A DNA stretch of 64,000 nt. It comes from Bacillota bacterium (GTDB taxonomy: Bacteria > Bacillota > Clostridia > Acetivibrionales > Acetivibrionaceae). Shown piece by piece: positions 25,464 through 34,692 of the stretch. Positions within the stretch are counted from its first letter, which is position 1, and every line of letters begins with the position of its first letter. Location of the stretch: NCBI GenBank assembly GCA_023421115.1, contig JAEZUI010000107.1, positions 1 to 64,000 on the forward strand. The letters run 5' to 3'. The position numbers and the translations under genes are program-made. The notes beneath the pieces were generated by a model that saw only the letters and a program-made list of their open reading frames with translations, did no database searches and was not told the origin of the DNA.

Positions 25464-26123
25464 TTACCTTCTCTTTCCAAGCTCATCAAATATATCGTCA
25501 AAATTGATTCCTCTTTCAACCATCAACACTGATAAGTGATATATAAGGTCGGAAATCTCATATATTACTTCACCATTGTCAGTGTTTTTTGATGCAATAA
25601 TAACTTCCGCTGCCTCTTCTCCAACTTTTTTCAGCATTTTGTCAATACCTTTTTCAAACAGATAGTTGGTATATGAACCTTCTTTAGGATTTATTCTCCT
25701 GTCAACAATAACATTATATACTTCTTTAAGTATTTTTGATTTATCTGCGTATACGCTCTTTTCATCAAACACCTTGTCGGAAGTTTCTTTAATGCCATCT
25801 TTGTTAAGCTCTCTATAAAAACAGGAATAGTGTCCTGTATGACATGCAGCTTCAATCTGTTCTACCTTAACTAACAGGGTATCACCGTCACAATCCAAGT
25901 TCATAGACTTAATAGTCTGGAAATGGCCAGAAGTCTCGCCCTTTAGCCAAAGGCTGTTTCTGCTCCTGCTGAAATAGTGAACTTTTCCTGTTTCCATTGA
26001 TTTTATGAAAGCCTCTTCGTTCATATAAGCCATCATAAGTACTTCATTTGTCTTGTAGTCCTGAGCTATAACAGGTACCAAACCGTTACTATCAAATTTA
26101 ATCTGTTCTAATAATTCTTTCAT
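25464..26123 (-). CDS. hisIE: Phosphoribosyl-AMP cyclohydrolase / phosphoribosyl-ATP pyrophosphatase
   Basis: The bifunctional protein for histidine steps two and three. Residues 1-110 are the cyclohydrolase, with YFSRSRNSLWLKGETSGH, LDCDGDTLLVKVEQIEAAC and HTGHYSCFYREL carrying metal-binding Cys and Asp residues. Residues about 125-219 are the pyrophosphatase helix bundle, with KVGEEAAEVIIASKN and EISDLIYHLSVLMVERG. 219 residues is the usual fused length. It follows hisF after 25 bases. Confidence 0.95.
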   Translation of the reverse strand: MKELLEQIKFDSNGLVPVIAQDYKTNEVLMMAYMNEEAFIKSMETGKVHYFSRSRNSLWLKGETSGHFQTIKSMNLDCDGDTLLVKVEQIEAACHTGHYSCFYRELNKDGIKETSDKVFDEKSVYADKSKILKEVYNVIVDRRINPKEGSYTNYLFEKGIDKMLKKVGEEAAEVIIASKNTDNGEVIYEISDLIYHLSVLMVERGINFDDIFDELGKRR

Positions 26124-26148
26124 ATCCTCTATCCCCCATTTTTATTCG

Positions 26149-26910
26149 TTACATCCTTACTTCGGTTCCTCTTTGTTTTAAATATCGTTTCAAATCCATT
26201 ATTTCCATCTCTCTAAAGTGAAATAACGAAGCTGCAAGCACGGCATCCGCTTTTGCATCCACTAGGGCATCATAGAAATGTTCCATAGTACCAGCACCAC
26301 CGGAGGCTATTACGGGAATACCTACACCTTCAGAAACCTTTCTTGTCAGCTCAATATCGTAACCGGCTTTTGTTCCGTCACAATCCATGCTTGTGAGAAG
26401 AATCTCACCAGCTCCCATTTTTTCGGCTTCAATTGCCCATTCTACGGCATCTTTTCCCGTATTGACCCTGCCACCGTTTAAATAAACTTCCCAACCGGAG
26501 TTATCACTGCGCCTTTTAGCATCTATTGCAACCACAACACATTGGCTGCCAAAACGCCATGCAGCCTCTGATATCAACTCGGGTCTTTTTATTGCAGCAG
26601 AGTTAACGGCAATTTTATCTGCACCAGCTTTTAGTATCTGCCGAAAATCCTCTACAGACCTTATGCCTCCCCCAACAGTGAAAGGAATAAATACTTGTTC
26701 GGCAACTCCACTTACAACATCAAGCATAATATTCCTTGCATCGGAAGATGCTGTAATATCCAAAAAAGTCAACTCATCCGCACCGGCTTTATCATAAATT
26801 GCTGCAATTTCAACAGGATCACCGGCATCTCTGATATTTACAAAATTAACTCCTTTAACAACCCTGCCGCCATGTACATCCAGACAGGGAATTATACGCT
26901 TTGTCAACAT
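26149..26910 (-). CDS. hisF: Imidazole glycerol phosphate synthase, cyclase subunit
   Basis: 253-residue TIM barrel that, with HisH, forms imidazole glycerol phosphate and AICAR. The start MLTKRIIPCLDVHGGRVVKG with catalytic Asp11, and the phosphate sites GGIRSVEDF and ASGGAGTMEHF, are present. GGAG lies before the ATG. It sits between hisA and hisIE in the operon. Confidence 0.97.
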   Translation of the reverse strand: MLTKRIIPCLDVHGGRVVKGVNFVNIRDAGDPVEIAAIYDKAGADELTFLDITASSDARNIMLDVVSGVAEQVFIPFTVGGGIRSVEDFRQILKAGADKIAVNSAAIKRPELISEAAWRFGSQCVVVAIDAKRRSDNSGWEVYLNGGRVNTGKDAVEWAIEAEKMGAGEILLTSMDCDGTKAGYDIELTRKVSEGVGIPVIASGGAGTMEHFYDALVDAKADAVLAASLFHFREMEIMDLKRYLKQRGTEVRM

Positions 26911-26950
26911 TTCAAATTACTCCTTATTGTGACGCATCAATAACTTAGTT

Positions 26951-27664
26951 TTATCGTCCTATTTCAATAGCCTCTTTCAAATCTACATCCCCGGTATATA
27001 AAGCTCTTCCCACTATTGCACCGGAAACACCAACTTCTTTAAGATTCTTTATATCTTCAATTTTGCCTACTCCACCGGAGGCTATTATGTCAATATTTAC
27101 GGCTTTAACCATTTCCTCCATTGCTTTCAGATTAGGTCCGTTCAACATTCCATCTCTTGATATGTCGGTATAAATTATTGTCTTAACGCCTAAGTCTTCC
27201 ATCTTTTTTGCAAAATCCACGGCCTTAAATTCGCTAGTTTTTTCCCAGCCTTCAATGGCTACCATACCGTCTTTTGCATCTATTCCTATAACTACCTTGT
27301 TTTCAAAAGTCTTAACTGCACGCTTAACAAGCTCCGGATCTTTAACCGCTGAAGTCCCAAGGATTACTCTTTCTATACCTTTGGACAATACATTTTCAAT
27401 CATCTCAATAGTACGAATGCCTCCGCCCAATTGAACCGGAATTCCCATTTTTGCAGCCATTTCACTTATAACAGCGATGTTTTGTGCTTTTCCTGACCTT
27501 GCACCATCTAAATCAACTACATGTAAATACTGCGCTCCCATCTCTTCCCATCTAAGCGCCATCTCTACAGGATTATCGGCATAAATTGTTTCCTTGTTAA
27601 ATTCACCTTGCGTAAGTCTTACGCATTTTCCGTCTCTTACATCCACCGCAGGATAAATAATCAT
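26951..27664 (-). CDS. hisA: ProFAR isomerase
   Basis: 237-residue half-barrel duplicate, paralogous to HisF, that opens the ribose ring in histidine synthesis. The start MIIYPAVDVRDGKCVRLTQG, the catalytic Asp in YTDISRDGMLNGPN and the phosphate loops GGIRTIEMI and ASGGVGKIEDI are as expected. It follows hisH after 36 bases. Confidence 0.97.
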   Translation of the reverse strand: MIIYPAVDVRDGKCVRLTQGEFNKETIYADNPVEMALRWEEMGAQYLHVVDLDGARSGKAQNIAVISEMAAKMGIPVQLGGGIRTIEMIENVLSKGIERVILGTSAVKDPELVKRAVKTFENKVVIGIDAKDGMVAIEGWEKTSEFKAVDFAKKMEDLGVKTIIYTDISRDGMLNGPNLKAMEEMVKAVNIDIIASGGVGKIEDIKNLKEVGVSGAIVGRALYTGDVDLKEAIEIGR

Positions 27665-27700
27665 TGTCTAAACCTCCTGAATATACTACTAAGCTTATAA

Positions 27701-28324
27701 TTATTTCTCAAGCTTCGCTATCTTTACAAAATTTCTCAATATTTCAAGTCCCACTTCTCCACTCTTTTCGGGATGAAACTGTGTTGCAAACACATTTCCC
27801 TTCTGAACAGCAACGGAGAAAGTGATTCCATAACTGGTCTCTCCAATTACAATATCTTTATCGGAAGCATCCAAATAATAGGAGTGAACAAAATAGACGT
27901 AGGGAGCTTTAGACAAACTGCCAAATAGTGGTGAATCACCCTTTATATCAAGCAGATTCCATCCCATATGAGGTACCTTTAAGTTCATATTTTGTGGTAG
28001 TTGACGAATTGCTCCCTTTAAAATGTTCAATCCTTGAACATTTTCTCCACCCTCTTCACTGTATTCAAACAAAAGTTGCATACCTAAACATATGCCTAAG
28101 AAAGGTTTGCCACTTTCAATTACAGTACGTATAACATCTATCATGCCATGTTTTTTAAGATTCTGCATTGCATCGGCAAACGCTCCTACTCCAGGTAACA
28201 CAACTGCATCTGCATTTAATATAAAATCTCGGTCAGAAGAGACCTCTGCATCACAACCAATAAAATGCAAAGCTTTTTCAACACTTCTTAAATTTCCTAC
28301 TTCATAATCTATAATAGCAATCAA
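27701..28324 (-). CDS. hisH: Imidazole glycerol phosphate synthase, glutaminase subunit
   Basis: 207-residue class I amidotransferase giving ammonia to HisF. The nucleophile elbow FLGICLGMQLLFEYSE and the His-Glu pair in FATQFHPEKSGEVG complete the triad. The start is a TTG at 28324 (no better ATG), with GGAG 8 bases upstream. An unexplained 235-base gap with a remnant ORF separates it from purC. Confidence 0.95.
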   Translation of the reverse strand: MIAIIDYEVGNLRSVEKALHFIGCDAEVSSDRDFILNADAVVLPGVGAFADAMQNLKKHGMIDVIRTVIESGKPFLGICLGMQLLFEYSEEGGENVQGLNILKGAIRQLPQNMNLKVPHMGWNLLDIKGDSPLFGSLSKAPYVYFVHSYYLDASDKDIVIGETSYGITFSVAVQKGNVFATQFHPEKSGEVGLEILRNFVKIAKLEK

Positions 28325-28329
28325 TTAAT

Positions 28330-28461
28330 TCACTCCAAACCAAGAAATTTCTCAGAATTCCATACCGCTGCAGTAACTGCACTTAAAATAGTAATGCCTG
28401 CTGCGTCAAACTTCGGAACAATATCTTCTAAAAAGTCTACTAACAAACTTTTTGGAATCAC
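28330..28461 (-). pseudogene. Remnant ORF between purC and hisH
   Basis: A 43-codon minus-strand frame reading VDFLEDIVPKFDAAG, then AVTAAVWNSEKFLGLE, and a TGA. An in-frame TAG lies directly before its GTG, and no ribosome site is seen. The ending resembles the C-terminal helix of amidohydrolase-type enzymes (AATxNxAxxLGLE). I read it as the leftover tail of a lost gene; a real micro-protein is less likely. Family assignment is an inference. Confidence 0.35.
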
Positions 28462-28472
28462 CTAAAACAACC

Positions 28473-28552
28473 AACACTCCATTTAACTAGGATAGAAGCG
28501 AATTCTGTCACGGTGCTCTAAAATTAATCTTTTCCCGAGTTAAAGGAGTGTT
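28473..28552. repeat. Inverted repeat directly after purC
   Basis: Arms AACACTCCATTTAACT (28473-28488) and AGTTAAAGGAGTGTT (28538-28552) pair with a single-base bulge around 49 bases. It begins 8 bases past the purC stop. It may be a terminator-like or inserted element; there is no T run. Confidence 0.4.
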
Positions 28553-28559
28553 ATTTAAA

Positions 28560-29444
28560 TTAATCCAACTTTTTACCAGTCAAACGCTCGTAGGCTTCTA
28601 CATACTTAAGCTCGGTATTTCTTATAACATCCTCCGGTAATTCGGGTGCCGGAGGTTTCTTGTCCCAAGTAATCGATTCAAGATATTCCCTAAGGAACTG
28701 TTTGTCAAAACTTTTTTGAGGACGTCCCGGCTCATACTCTTTCATATCCCAGAACCTTGATGAATCCGGAGTAAACACTTCATCGGCAACTATAAGTTCG
28801 CCGTCTGCAAAACCGAATTCAAACTTAGTATCGGCAAGAATAATTCCTTTGCTTTCGGCATATTTACTTGCCTTATTGTACAAAGCAATACTTTTCTCTT
28901 TAAGTTGATTTGCAAGGTCGGTACCTATTACGCCACAAAGCTCTTCAAAACTAACGTTTTGGTCATGCCCCTCCGACGCTTTAGTTGATGGTGTAAAAAT
29001 AGGTTCAGGTAGTTTGTCTCCCTGCTTTAAACCTTCAGGAAGCTTCATACCACATATGCATCCTGTTTCTTTATAGTCTTTTAGACCAGAACCTTCAAGG
29101 TACCCTCTGACTATGCACTCGGCTTCCACCATCTTTATCTTCTTAACTAGCATTGATCTTCCCTGAAGTTCTTCCTTGAACTGTGACAAGCCTTCAGGAT
29201 ATTTACTTACATCGGTGGTAATAACATGGTTGTCAATAATGTCCTTTGTGTAGTCAAACCAGAACTCTGAAATGCTGTTGAGTACTTTACCCTTACTAGG
29301 TATAAGATTTGGAAAAACCACATCAAAAGCTGAAATTCTGTCGGTAACAACGATAAGGAGTTTGTCTCCTAAATCATAAACATTTCTCACTTTACCCTTA
29401 ATATGCAACGGTAATTTAATAAAATCTGTATCGTTTATCATCAT
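28560..29444 (-). CDS. purC: SAICAR synthase
   Basis: Phosphoribosylaminoimidazole-succinocarboxamide synthase, step seven or eight of purine synthesis, here embedded in the histidine operon. 294 residues, the long form. The ATP-grasp-like core is clear: KGKVRNVYDLGDKLLIVVTD, SAFDVVFPNLIPSKGKVL, ECIVRGYLEGSG, LADTKFEFGFADGELIVADE and SRFWDMKEYEPG. The two pathways meet at AICAR, a product of HisF that SAICAR cleavage also yields, which gives a reason for joint expression. hisB lies 31 bases upstream. Confidence 0.96.
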   Translation of the reverse strand: MMINDTDFIKLPLHIKGKVRNVYDLGDKLLIVVTDRISAFDVVFPNLIPSKGKVLNSISEFWFDYTKDIIDNHVITTDVSKYPEGLSQFKEELQGRSMLVKKIKMVEAECIVRGYLEGSGLKDYKETGCICGMKLPEGLKQGDKLPEPIFTPSTKASEGHDQNVSFEELCGVIGTDLANQLKEKSIALYNKASKYAESKGIILADTKFEFGFADGELIVADEVFTPDSSRFWDMKEYEPGRPQKSFDKQFLREYLESITWDKKPPAPELPEDVIRNTELKYVEAYERLTGKKLD

Positions 29445-29475
29445 AGCCCTCTTACACTCCTACTAAAAATATTTA

Positions 29476-30063
29476 TTATAAAGAGCCCTTTGTGGACATT
29501 ACACCTTCAATTCTGTCATCAATAAGTACTGCCTGATCCAATGCCCTTCCAAAGGCTTTAAAAATAGCTTCAATAATATGATGTGTATTGTTCCCGTAAA
29601 ACAACTTGATATGTAAGTTCATACCCGCATTAAAAGCGACTGCCCTGAAAAATTCTTCTACCAATTCCGTCTCCATAGTACCAAGCTTTTGGGTCGGAAG
29701 GCACGCATCAAAAACCAGAAAAGGTCTGCCGCTTAAGTCCATTGCTACTAGTGCTAAAGATTCATCCATAGGAACAAAGCAGGAACCATATCGCTTAATG
29801 GATTTCTTATCTCCTAAAGCTTCTTTTACGGCTTGCCCCAACACAATCCCCACATCCTCAACTGTGTGGTGTGCATCAACATGAATATCACCTTTTGCAC
29901 CGACTTCCAAATCAAACAAACCGTGTCTTGTAAACAAATCAAGCATGTGATCTAAGAAGCCTACTCCGGTATCAATATTACTCTTGCCGGAACCGTCCAG
30001 CTTTAAACTAAGATTTATATCTGTTTCACCGGTTTTTCTAATGATCTGAGATTTTCTTTCCAT
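29476..30063 (-). CDS. hisB: Imidazoleglycerol-phosphate dehydratase
   Basis: 195-residue monofunctional HisB. The duplicated metal-binding histidine motifs are seen in GVGFLDHMLDLFTRHG, DVHAHHTVEDVG-like (IHVDAHHTVEDVG) and NTHHIIEAIFKAFGRAL. The frame opens at 30084, but the ATG at 30063 has GGAGG 10 bases upstream and matches the family start MERKSQIIRKTGETDI. It lies between hisC and purC. Confidence 0.96.
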   Translation of the reverse strand: MERKSQIIRKTGETDINLSLKLDGSGKSNIDTGVGFLDHMLDLFTRHGLFDLEVGAKGDIHVDAHHTVEDVGIVLGQAVKEALGDKKSIKRYGSCFVPMDESLALVAMDLSGRPFLVFDACLPTQKLGTMETELVEEFFRAVAFNAGMNLHIKLFYGNNTHHIIEAIFKAFGRALDQAVLIDDRIEGVMSTKGSL

Positions 30064-30149
30064 TGTATAGTTGCCTCCATACACATCATTAAATATTTTT
30101 TATTATAACAGAACAAGGCTTTTAATTCCACTAAGTAAGATAAAATTTC

Positions 30150-31223
30150 TTATGCCTGCTTGATAATACTTTTAAGTTCTTCAAGCAAAATATCGTTCTG
30201 TTCCTTATTTCCTACACTGATTCTTATATACTTACTAAGAACAGGGTCACCATAACTTCTTATAAGTATTCCTCTTCTTTCAAGTTCCTTTGCCACTGCA
30301 TTTGCGTCGGGTAACTTCACCAGAACATAGTTGGCACCAGACGGATAAATACGTACCCCGTCAAGCTTTTCAAGTTCTCCCGATAAATATGCCCTTTGTT
30401 CAGTCAGATATTTTATCTGGCTGTCTATTTCTTCCCTTGCCTCAAAAACCAGTTTGGCAACCAGTTGGGATAGAGAACTTATATTATAGGGTGGTTTAAC
30501 CTTGCTAAGCTCGTCTGCCATTGCCTTACCGCTTAGTGAGTAACCGCAGCGAATCCCAGCAAGACCATATGCTTTTGATAGCGTACGAAGCACAATAAGG
30601 TTTTCAAATTTTGGCAAAAGTGACGCTGCCGATTCCTCCGCAAACTCTGCATATGCCTCATCAACAGCTATAACTGCGTTTGGACAATTAGAGCAAATCT
30701 TCTCAATATCTTTTAAGGAAAGCAGATTACCAGTAGGATTGTTAGGAGTACAAAGAATAACCAACTTTGCCTCTTCACTTTTAGCTTTACTTATAAATTC
30801 ATCTATATCATACTCAAAATTGTTTTCCTCTTTCAATACCACCTCAACAGCGGTACCGCCGCCTATTATGGTATCAATTTTATACATACCGAAAGAAGGT
30901 ACAGGACAAACCACCTTATCTCCTTTACCTATAAAAGTATTGACCAAAACCTGTATCAATTGATCCGAGCCGGTTCCCACTACGATACCCTCCATGTCAA
31001 CTCCCCAGTAAGTCGACAGTGTCTTTCTAAGCTCAATGGACTCGGTATCGGGATATAAATTTAATGCCGGACCCTCAATTATTATATCTGCAAGCTTTTT
31101 TCTCACGCTCATCGGTAAATCAAACGGACTCTCATTTGCATCAAGTTTAACTCTATATGCTGCCTGATTTGTAGTATACGGCATAAAATCCTTAAACTCA
31201 GGCCTTATTAAATCATTTATCAT
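30150..31223 (-). CDS. hisC: Histidinol-phosphate aminotransferase
   Basis: PLP-dependent class I/II aminotransferase of 357 residues. Landmarks are KLDANESPFDLP near the start, GTGSDQLIQVLVNTF, CTPNNPTGNLLS with the substrate-binding Asn, the lysine in LRTLSKAYGLAGIRCGY that binds PLP, and RISVGNKEQND near the end. It belongs to the operon, 68 bases after hisD. Confidence 0.96.
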   Translation of the reverse strand: MINDLIRPEFKDFMPYTTNQAAYRVKLDANESPFDLPMSVRKKLADIIIEGPALNLYPDTESIELRKTLSTYWGVDMEGIVVGTGSDQLIQVLVNTFIGKGDKVVCPVPSFGMYKIDTIIGGGTAVEVVLKEENNFEYDIDEFISKAKSEEAKLVILCTPNNPTGNLLSLKDIEKICSNCPNAVIAVDEAYAEFAEESAASLLPKFENLIVLRTLSKAYGLAGIRCGYSLSGKAMADELSKVKPPYNISSLSQLVAKLVFEAREEIDSQIKYLTEQRAYLSGELEKLDGVRIYPSGANYVLVKLPDANAVAKELERRGILIRSYGDPVLSKYIRISVGNKEQNDILLEELKSIIKQA

Positions 31224-31291
31224 TTAAGCTCTCCCCTTTCCTAAACAAAACGCAAAACAGTTTTTGTTTTCATTGTAACTTGTCATAAAAA

Positions 31292-32584
31292 TTACTCAAA
31301 TCTCACCCGGATTGCATTGGCATGTGCTTTAAGCCCCTCAGCCTCAGCAAACATTATCACATCGTCTTTTACTTGCTGTAAAGCCTTCTTTGAGTAAGAT
31401 ATAATGCTTGATTTTTTCATAAATTCAGAAATATTAAGTGGTGAGAAAAATCTTGCCGTTCCGCTTGTAGGAAGCACATGATTCGGGCCTGCATAGTAGT
31501 CACCTAAAGGCTCCGAGGAATAATTTCCCAGGAAAATAGCTCCTGCATTTTTTATATAGCTGATAAGACCAAAAGGTTCGTTTACGCAAAGTTCGAGATG
31601 CTCCGGAGCAATCTTGTTTACTACATCTACTGCACTATCAATACAATCGACCAGAATAATTGCACCAAAATCCTTCAAAGACTTCTCTGCCATTTCCTTC
31701 CTAGGCAACTGATTAAGTTGAATTTCCAATTCACGCTTAACTTCTTCGGCTAATTTTTCCGAAGTGGTGACCAATAACGAAGATGCAATTGCATCATGTT
31801 CTGCCTGTGAAAGCATGTCTGCGGCTGCAAATCTCGGATTTGCAGTTTCATCGGCAACAACCATTATTTCACTTGGTCCCGCAATCATATCTATATCACA
31901 ATACCCATAGACCATCCTCTTTGCCATTGCCACATATATATTGCCCGGTCCTACAACTTTATCAACTTTAGGTATAGATTGTGTACCAAATGCTAAGGCA
32001 GCAACAGCCTGTGCACCACCGATTCTATAAATCTCGTTCACTCCTGCTTCATTAGCTGCCACAAGTATAGCAGGATTAATTCCGTTAGCCCCTCCCGGTG
32101 GTGTAACCATTACTATTCTTTTTACACCGGCAACCTTAGCCGGAACAGCATTCATCAGAACCGATGAAGGGTAGGCTGCCGTACCTCCCGGTGAATATAT
32201 ACCTACAACTTCAATCGGGTTATATAACTGACCTAATATAACACCATCTTCGCCTGTTGTAAACCAAGACTTTTCCAACTGTTTCTCATGGAACTGAGCT
32301 ATGTTATTTCTGGCCCTTTTAATCACTTCTATAAGCTCCTTGTCAACCTTTCCATAAGCTTCTTCTATCTCTTTCTTCGATACCATCAAATTATCGGGGC
32401 AAAGCTCCGTCTTGTCAAACATAGCAGTATACTCAAATACAGCCTTATCCCCATTTTTTTTAACGTTATTTACTATATCTGAAACCCTGTCTTGTATATC
32501 TCCGTATTCAATCTGGCTTCTTGATGCGAGCTTGTCAAAAATTTCGCTGTCTTTATTCGAGCGCAAATCTATAAACTGTATCAT
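31292..32584 (-). CDS. hisD: Histidinol dehydrogenase
   Basis: 430-residue zinc enzyme catalysing the last two oxidations to histidine. Landmarks: YSPGGTAAYPSSVLMNAVPA, GPGNIYVAMAKRMVYG, DMIAGPSEIMVVADETANP, LSQAEHDAIASSLLVT and GPNHVLPTSGTARF. The open frame starts with a GTG at 32596 that overlaps the hisG stop. I choose the ATG at 32584 because AGAGGTG lies 9 bases before it. Confidence 0.96.
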   Translation of the reverse strand: MIQFIDLRSNKDSEIFDKLASRSQIEYGDIQDRVSDIVNNVKKNGDKAVFEYTAMFDKTELCPDNLMVSKKEIEEAYGKVDKELIEVIKRARNNIAQFHEKQLEKSWFTTGEDGVILGQLYNPIEVVGIYSPGGTAAYPSSVLMNAVPAKVAGVKRIVMVTPPGGANGINPAILVAANEAGVNEIYRIGGAQAVAALAFGTQSIPKVDKVVGPGNIYVAMAKRMVYGYCDIDMIAGPSEIMVVADETANPRFAAADMLSQAEHDAIASSLLVTTSEKLAEEVKRELEIQLNQLPRKEMAEKSLKDFGAIILVDCIDSAVDVVNKIAPEHLELCVNEPFGLISYIKNAGAIFLGNYSSEPLGDYYAGPNHVLPTSGTARFFSPLNISEFMKKSSIISYSKKALQQVKDDVIMFAEAEGLKAHANAIRVRFE

Positions 32585-32592
32585 TGTTTGCT

Positions 32593-33234
32593 TCACCTCT
32601 TTTCCAGTTCTTTTCTTATACCGTCAACTATATTGTTTATTCGTTCACTTTCCATCTTCATACTGACCCTGTTAACAACCATTCTTGCACTTATGTCAGC
32701 AATGTGATCTAAAACTACCAAACCGTTTTCTTTAAGGGTCCTTCCGCTCTCAACCAAGTCAACTATCACTTCGGACAATCCAACTAGTGGAGCAAGCTCC
32801 ACCGAACCGTTTAGCTTGATTACCTCAATAGACTCTCTTCTTTTGTGTTCAAAATATTCTCTCGCAATTCGGGGATATTTTGTTGCCACCCTTTTATTGT
32901 TGAATTGATCAAGCTTCCCTTGAAGCTCGGCTGGACCTGCCACAACCATTCTGCACGCAGCAAACCCCAAGTTCAACACTTCATAAAGATGCCTTCCCTC
33001 TTCTAGAAGGGTATCCTTACCCACAATTCCTATATCCGCAGCTCCGTACTCAACATAAGTAGGTACATCGCTAGGCTTCGCAAGAAAAAACTTGATTTTG
33101 TTCTTTTCATCGGCTAAAATAAGCTTTCTTGATGAACCTTTAAGTTCAGTACAGTCTAATCCTATAGCTTCAAAAAGCTCCACTGAAAGCTCTGTAAGCC
33201 TTCCTTTTGATAATGCAATAGTTAAATACCTCAT
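32593..33234 (-). CDS. hisG: ATP phosphoribosyltransferase, short catalytic subunit
   Basis: 213 residues, the short HisG form that needs HisZ for activity and histidine feedback. The start MRYLTIALSKGRLTELSVEL and the PRPP-binding segment GLSEVIVDLVESGRTLKENG are clear, and the C-terminal ACT-like regulatory domain of long HisG is absent. It begins 2 bases after hisZ ends, and its partner hisZ is the first gene of the operon. Confidence 0.96.
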   Translation of the reverse strand: MRYLTIALSKGRLTELSVELFEAIGLDCTELKGSSRKLILADEKNKIKFFLAKPSDVPTYVEYGAADIGIVGKDTLLEEGRHLYEVLNLGFAACRMVVAGPAELQGKLDQFNNKRVATKYPRIAREYFEHKRRESIEVIKLNGSVELAPLVGLSEVIVDLVESGRTLKENGLVVLDHIADISARMVVNRVSMKMESERINNIVDGIRKELEKR

Positions 33235-33236
33235 AT

Positions 33237-34493
33237 TTACCTCCCTAACAGCTCATCTATAGTTACCGTTGAAGTTTCGTTCTTTTCTATATTGTGAACT
33301 TCAATGCTTTGATCATCAATAACATTGATTATTCCGCCTATTCCCTTAGTCACTGCATATTGCTTCAAATCAACCATTCCACTTCCTGTAACATCAAGCT
33401 CAACCACAAGCCCCTGATCCCTTAAAGCTTGACAAACTTTAAACGCAGTCTTTCTTCCTTCTTCCTTGTAAGAAATGAGACTATCTATAGAAGGCTTTTC
33501 AGACTCCATCTTCTGACGGTCAAGAGCTATCATTATCATATTTATACCTAATGAAAACCCGGTTGCAGGACTCACCTTTCCAAACTTTTCAACCAACTTA
33601 TCATATCTTCCCCCACTTAAAATAGGGAAGCCAGCCCCATAGGTAAAACCTCTGAAAATTATTCCGGTATAATAGTTTAAATTTTGAACCATTCCAAGAT
33701 CTATTGATACGTATTTGCTAAGTCCGTAATCATCAAGTATCTTAAGTACTCTCCTCAAATTTTCCAGAGCATTTATTGACTTTTTATTAAGAGAATATTT
33801 TTCAACAGAATCAATAACATCTAAAGAACCAAAAAGTCTAGGAAGGCTCAATACAAGTTCCTTTAAATCTTCTCTTATATTATGTGTCTTTACCAGTTCC
33901 TCAACTGCAAGATAGTCTTTCCTGTCAATGAGTACCCTCATTTGTTCGGTCTCTTCAGCAGAAAGTCCCGTCTCTTCCATCAAGCCCTTAAAGAAATCCA
34001 CCTGCCCTATATCTATCTGAAAGTTTTCCAACCCGGACACTTTTACTGCCTTTATTGCAGTTGCAATTATCTCTGCATCTGCCTCCGGTGAATTTATTCC
34101 CAACAGCTCCACACCAGCTTGGGTAAATTCCTTTTGCTTTCCACCACCTAACTCCTTATAGTTAAAGGTGTTTCCTATATAAGAAAATCTCAATGGATGG
34201 CTTACATCTTTAAATTTGGTTGCTGCAAGTCTTGCTATGGGAATGGTAATTTCCGGTCTCAAAACCAGTATCCGTCCCTGCTGATCGAAAAATTTAAACA
34301 TGGTTTCCTGTGCAGTAATCCCATCTTCCGCAAGAAAAGCATCATAAAACTCAACAATAGGAGTCTCAACTTCATAAAAACCCGAACTTCTAAATACCTT
34401 TCTTATCTTCTCTTCAAGATTCCTTTTGAAAAAGCACTCATTTACAAGTACATCCTGAACACCTTCAGGGGTGTATATTTTCCACTTAGTCAA
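33237..34493 (-). CDS. hisZ: ATP phosphoribosyltransferase regulatory subunit
   Basis: 418 residues, a HisRS-like paralogue. It has class II synthetase motifs such as RPEITIPIARLAATKF and an acceptor-like GGRYDKLVEKFGK, and a C-terminal domain that lacks the anticodon specificity of a real HisRS. It senses histidine for HisG. The frame opens with GTG at 34502, which lies within the ribosome site; the TTG at 34493 with GAGGT 7 bases upstream is preferred. First gene of the operon, behind a consensus promoter. Confidence 0.93.
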   Translation of the reverse strand: MTKWKIYTPEGVQDVLVNECFFKRNLEEKIRKVFRSSGFYEVETPIVEFYDAFLAEDGITAQETMFKFFDQQGRILVLRPEITIPIARLAATKFKDVSHPLRFSYIGNTFNYKELGGGKQKEFTQAGVELLGINSPEADAEIIATAIKAVKVSGLENFQIDIGQVDFFKGLMEETGLSAEETEQMRVLIDRKDYLAVEELVKTHNIREDLKELVLSLPRLFGSLDVIDSVEKYSLNKKSINALENLRRVLKILDDYGLSKYVSIDLGMVQNLNYYTGIIFRGFTYGAGFPILSGGRYDKLVEKFGKVSPATGFSLGINMIMIALDRQKMESEKPSIDSLISYKEEGRKTAFKVCQALRDQGLVVELDVTGSGMVDLKQYAVTKGIGGIINVIDDQSIEVHNIEKNETSTVTIDELLGR

Positions 34494-34553
34494 TTTACGC
34501 ACCTCGCTTTAATACTTTATCACGTTAAAGTTATAAACTAATGAATTATGACT

Positions 34554-34582
34554 ATTATAGTATAACTCTATGCCTTTGTCAA
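34554..34582 (-). promoter_or_regulatory. Consensus promoter of the histidine operon
   Basis: Minus strand TTGACA (34577-34582), 17 bases, TATAAT (34554-34559): both boxes perfect. The leader is about 54 bases and has neither a T-box nor an attenuator, so control is probably by HisZ feedback. Confidence 0.85.
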
Positions 34583-34594
34583 TAAAAACTTTGA

Positions 34595-34636
34595 CATAAC
34601 AATAAACCCACCGAAACCGGTGGGCTTATTGTTATG
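34595..34636 (-). terminator. Terminator after the GH5 cellulase
   Basis: Long stem with a core CCCACCG/CGGTGGG and outer arms CATAACAATAA/TTATTGTTATG with one A-C mismatch and an AAAC loop on the plus strand, followed on the minus strand by TTTATTGTTA. It lies 57 bases past the stop and just upstream of the his promoter. Confidence 0.85.
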
Positions 34637-34692
34637 TTACATATATAGAACAGCCCGATGGCAAGTACGGACTAGTTCCCATTATTAACATT

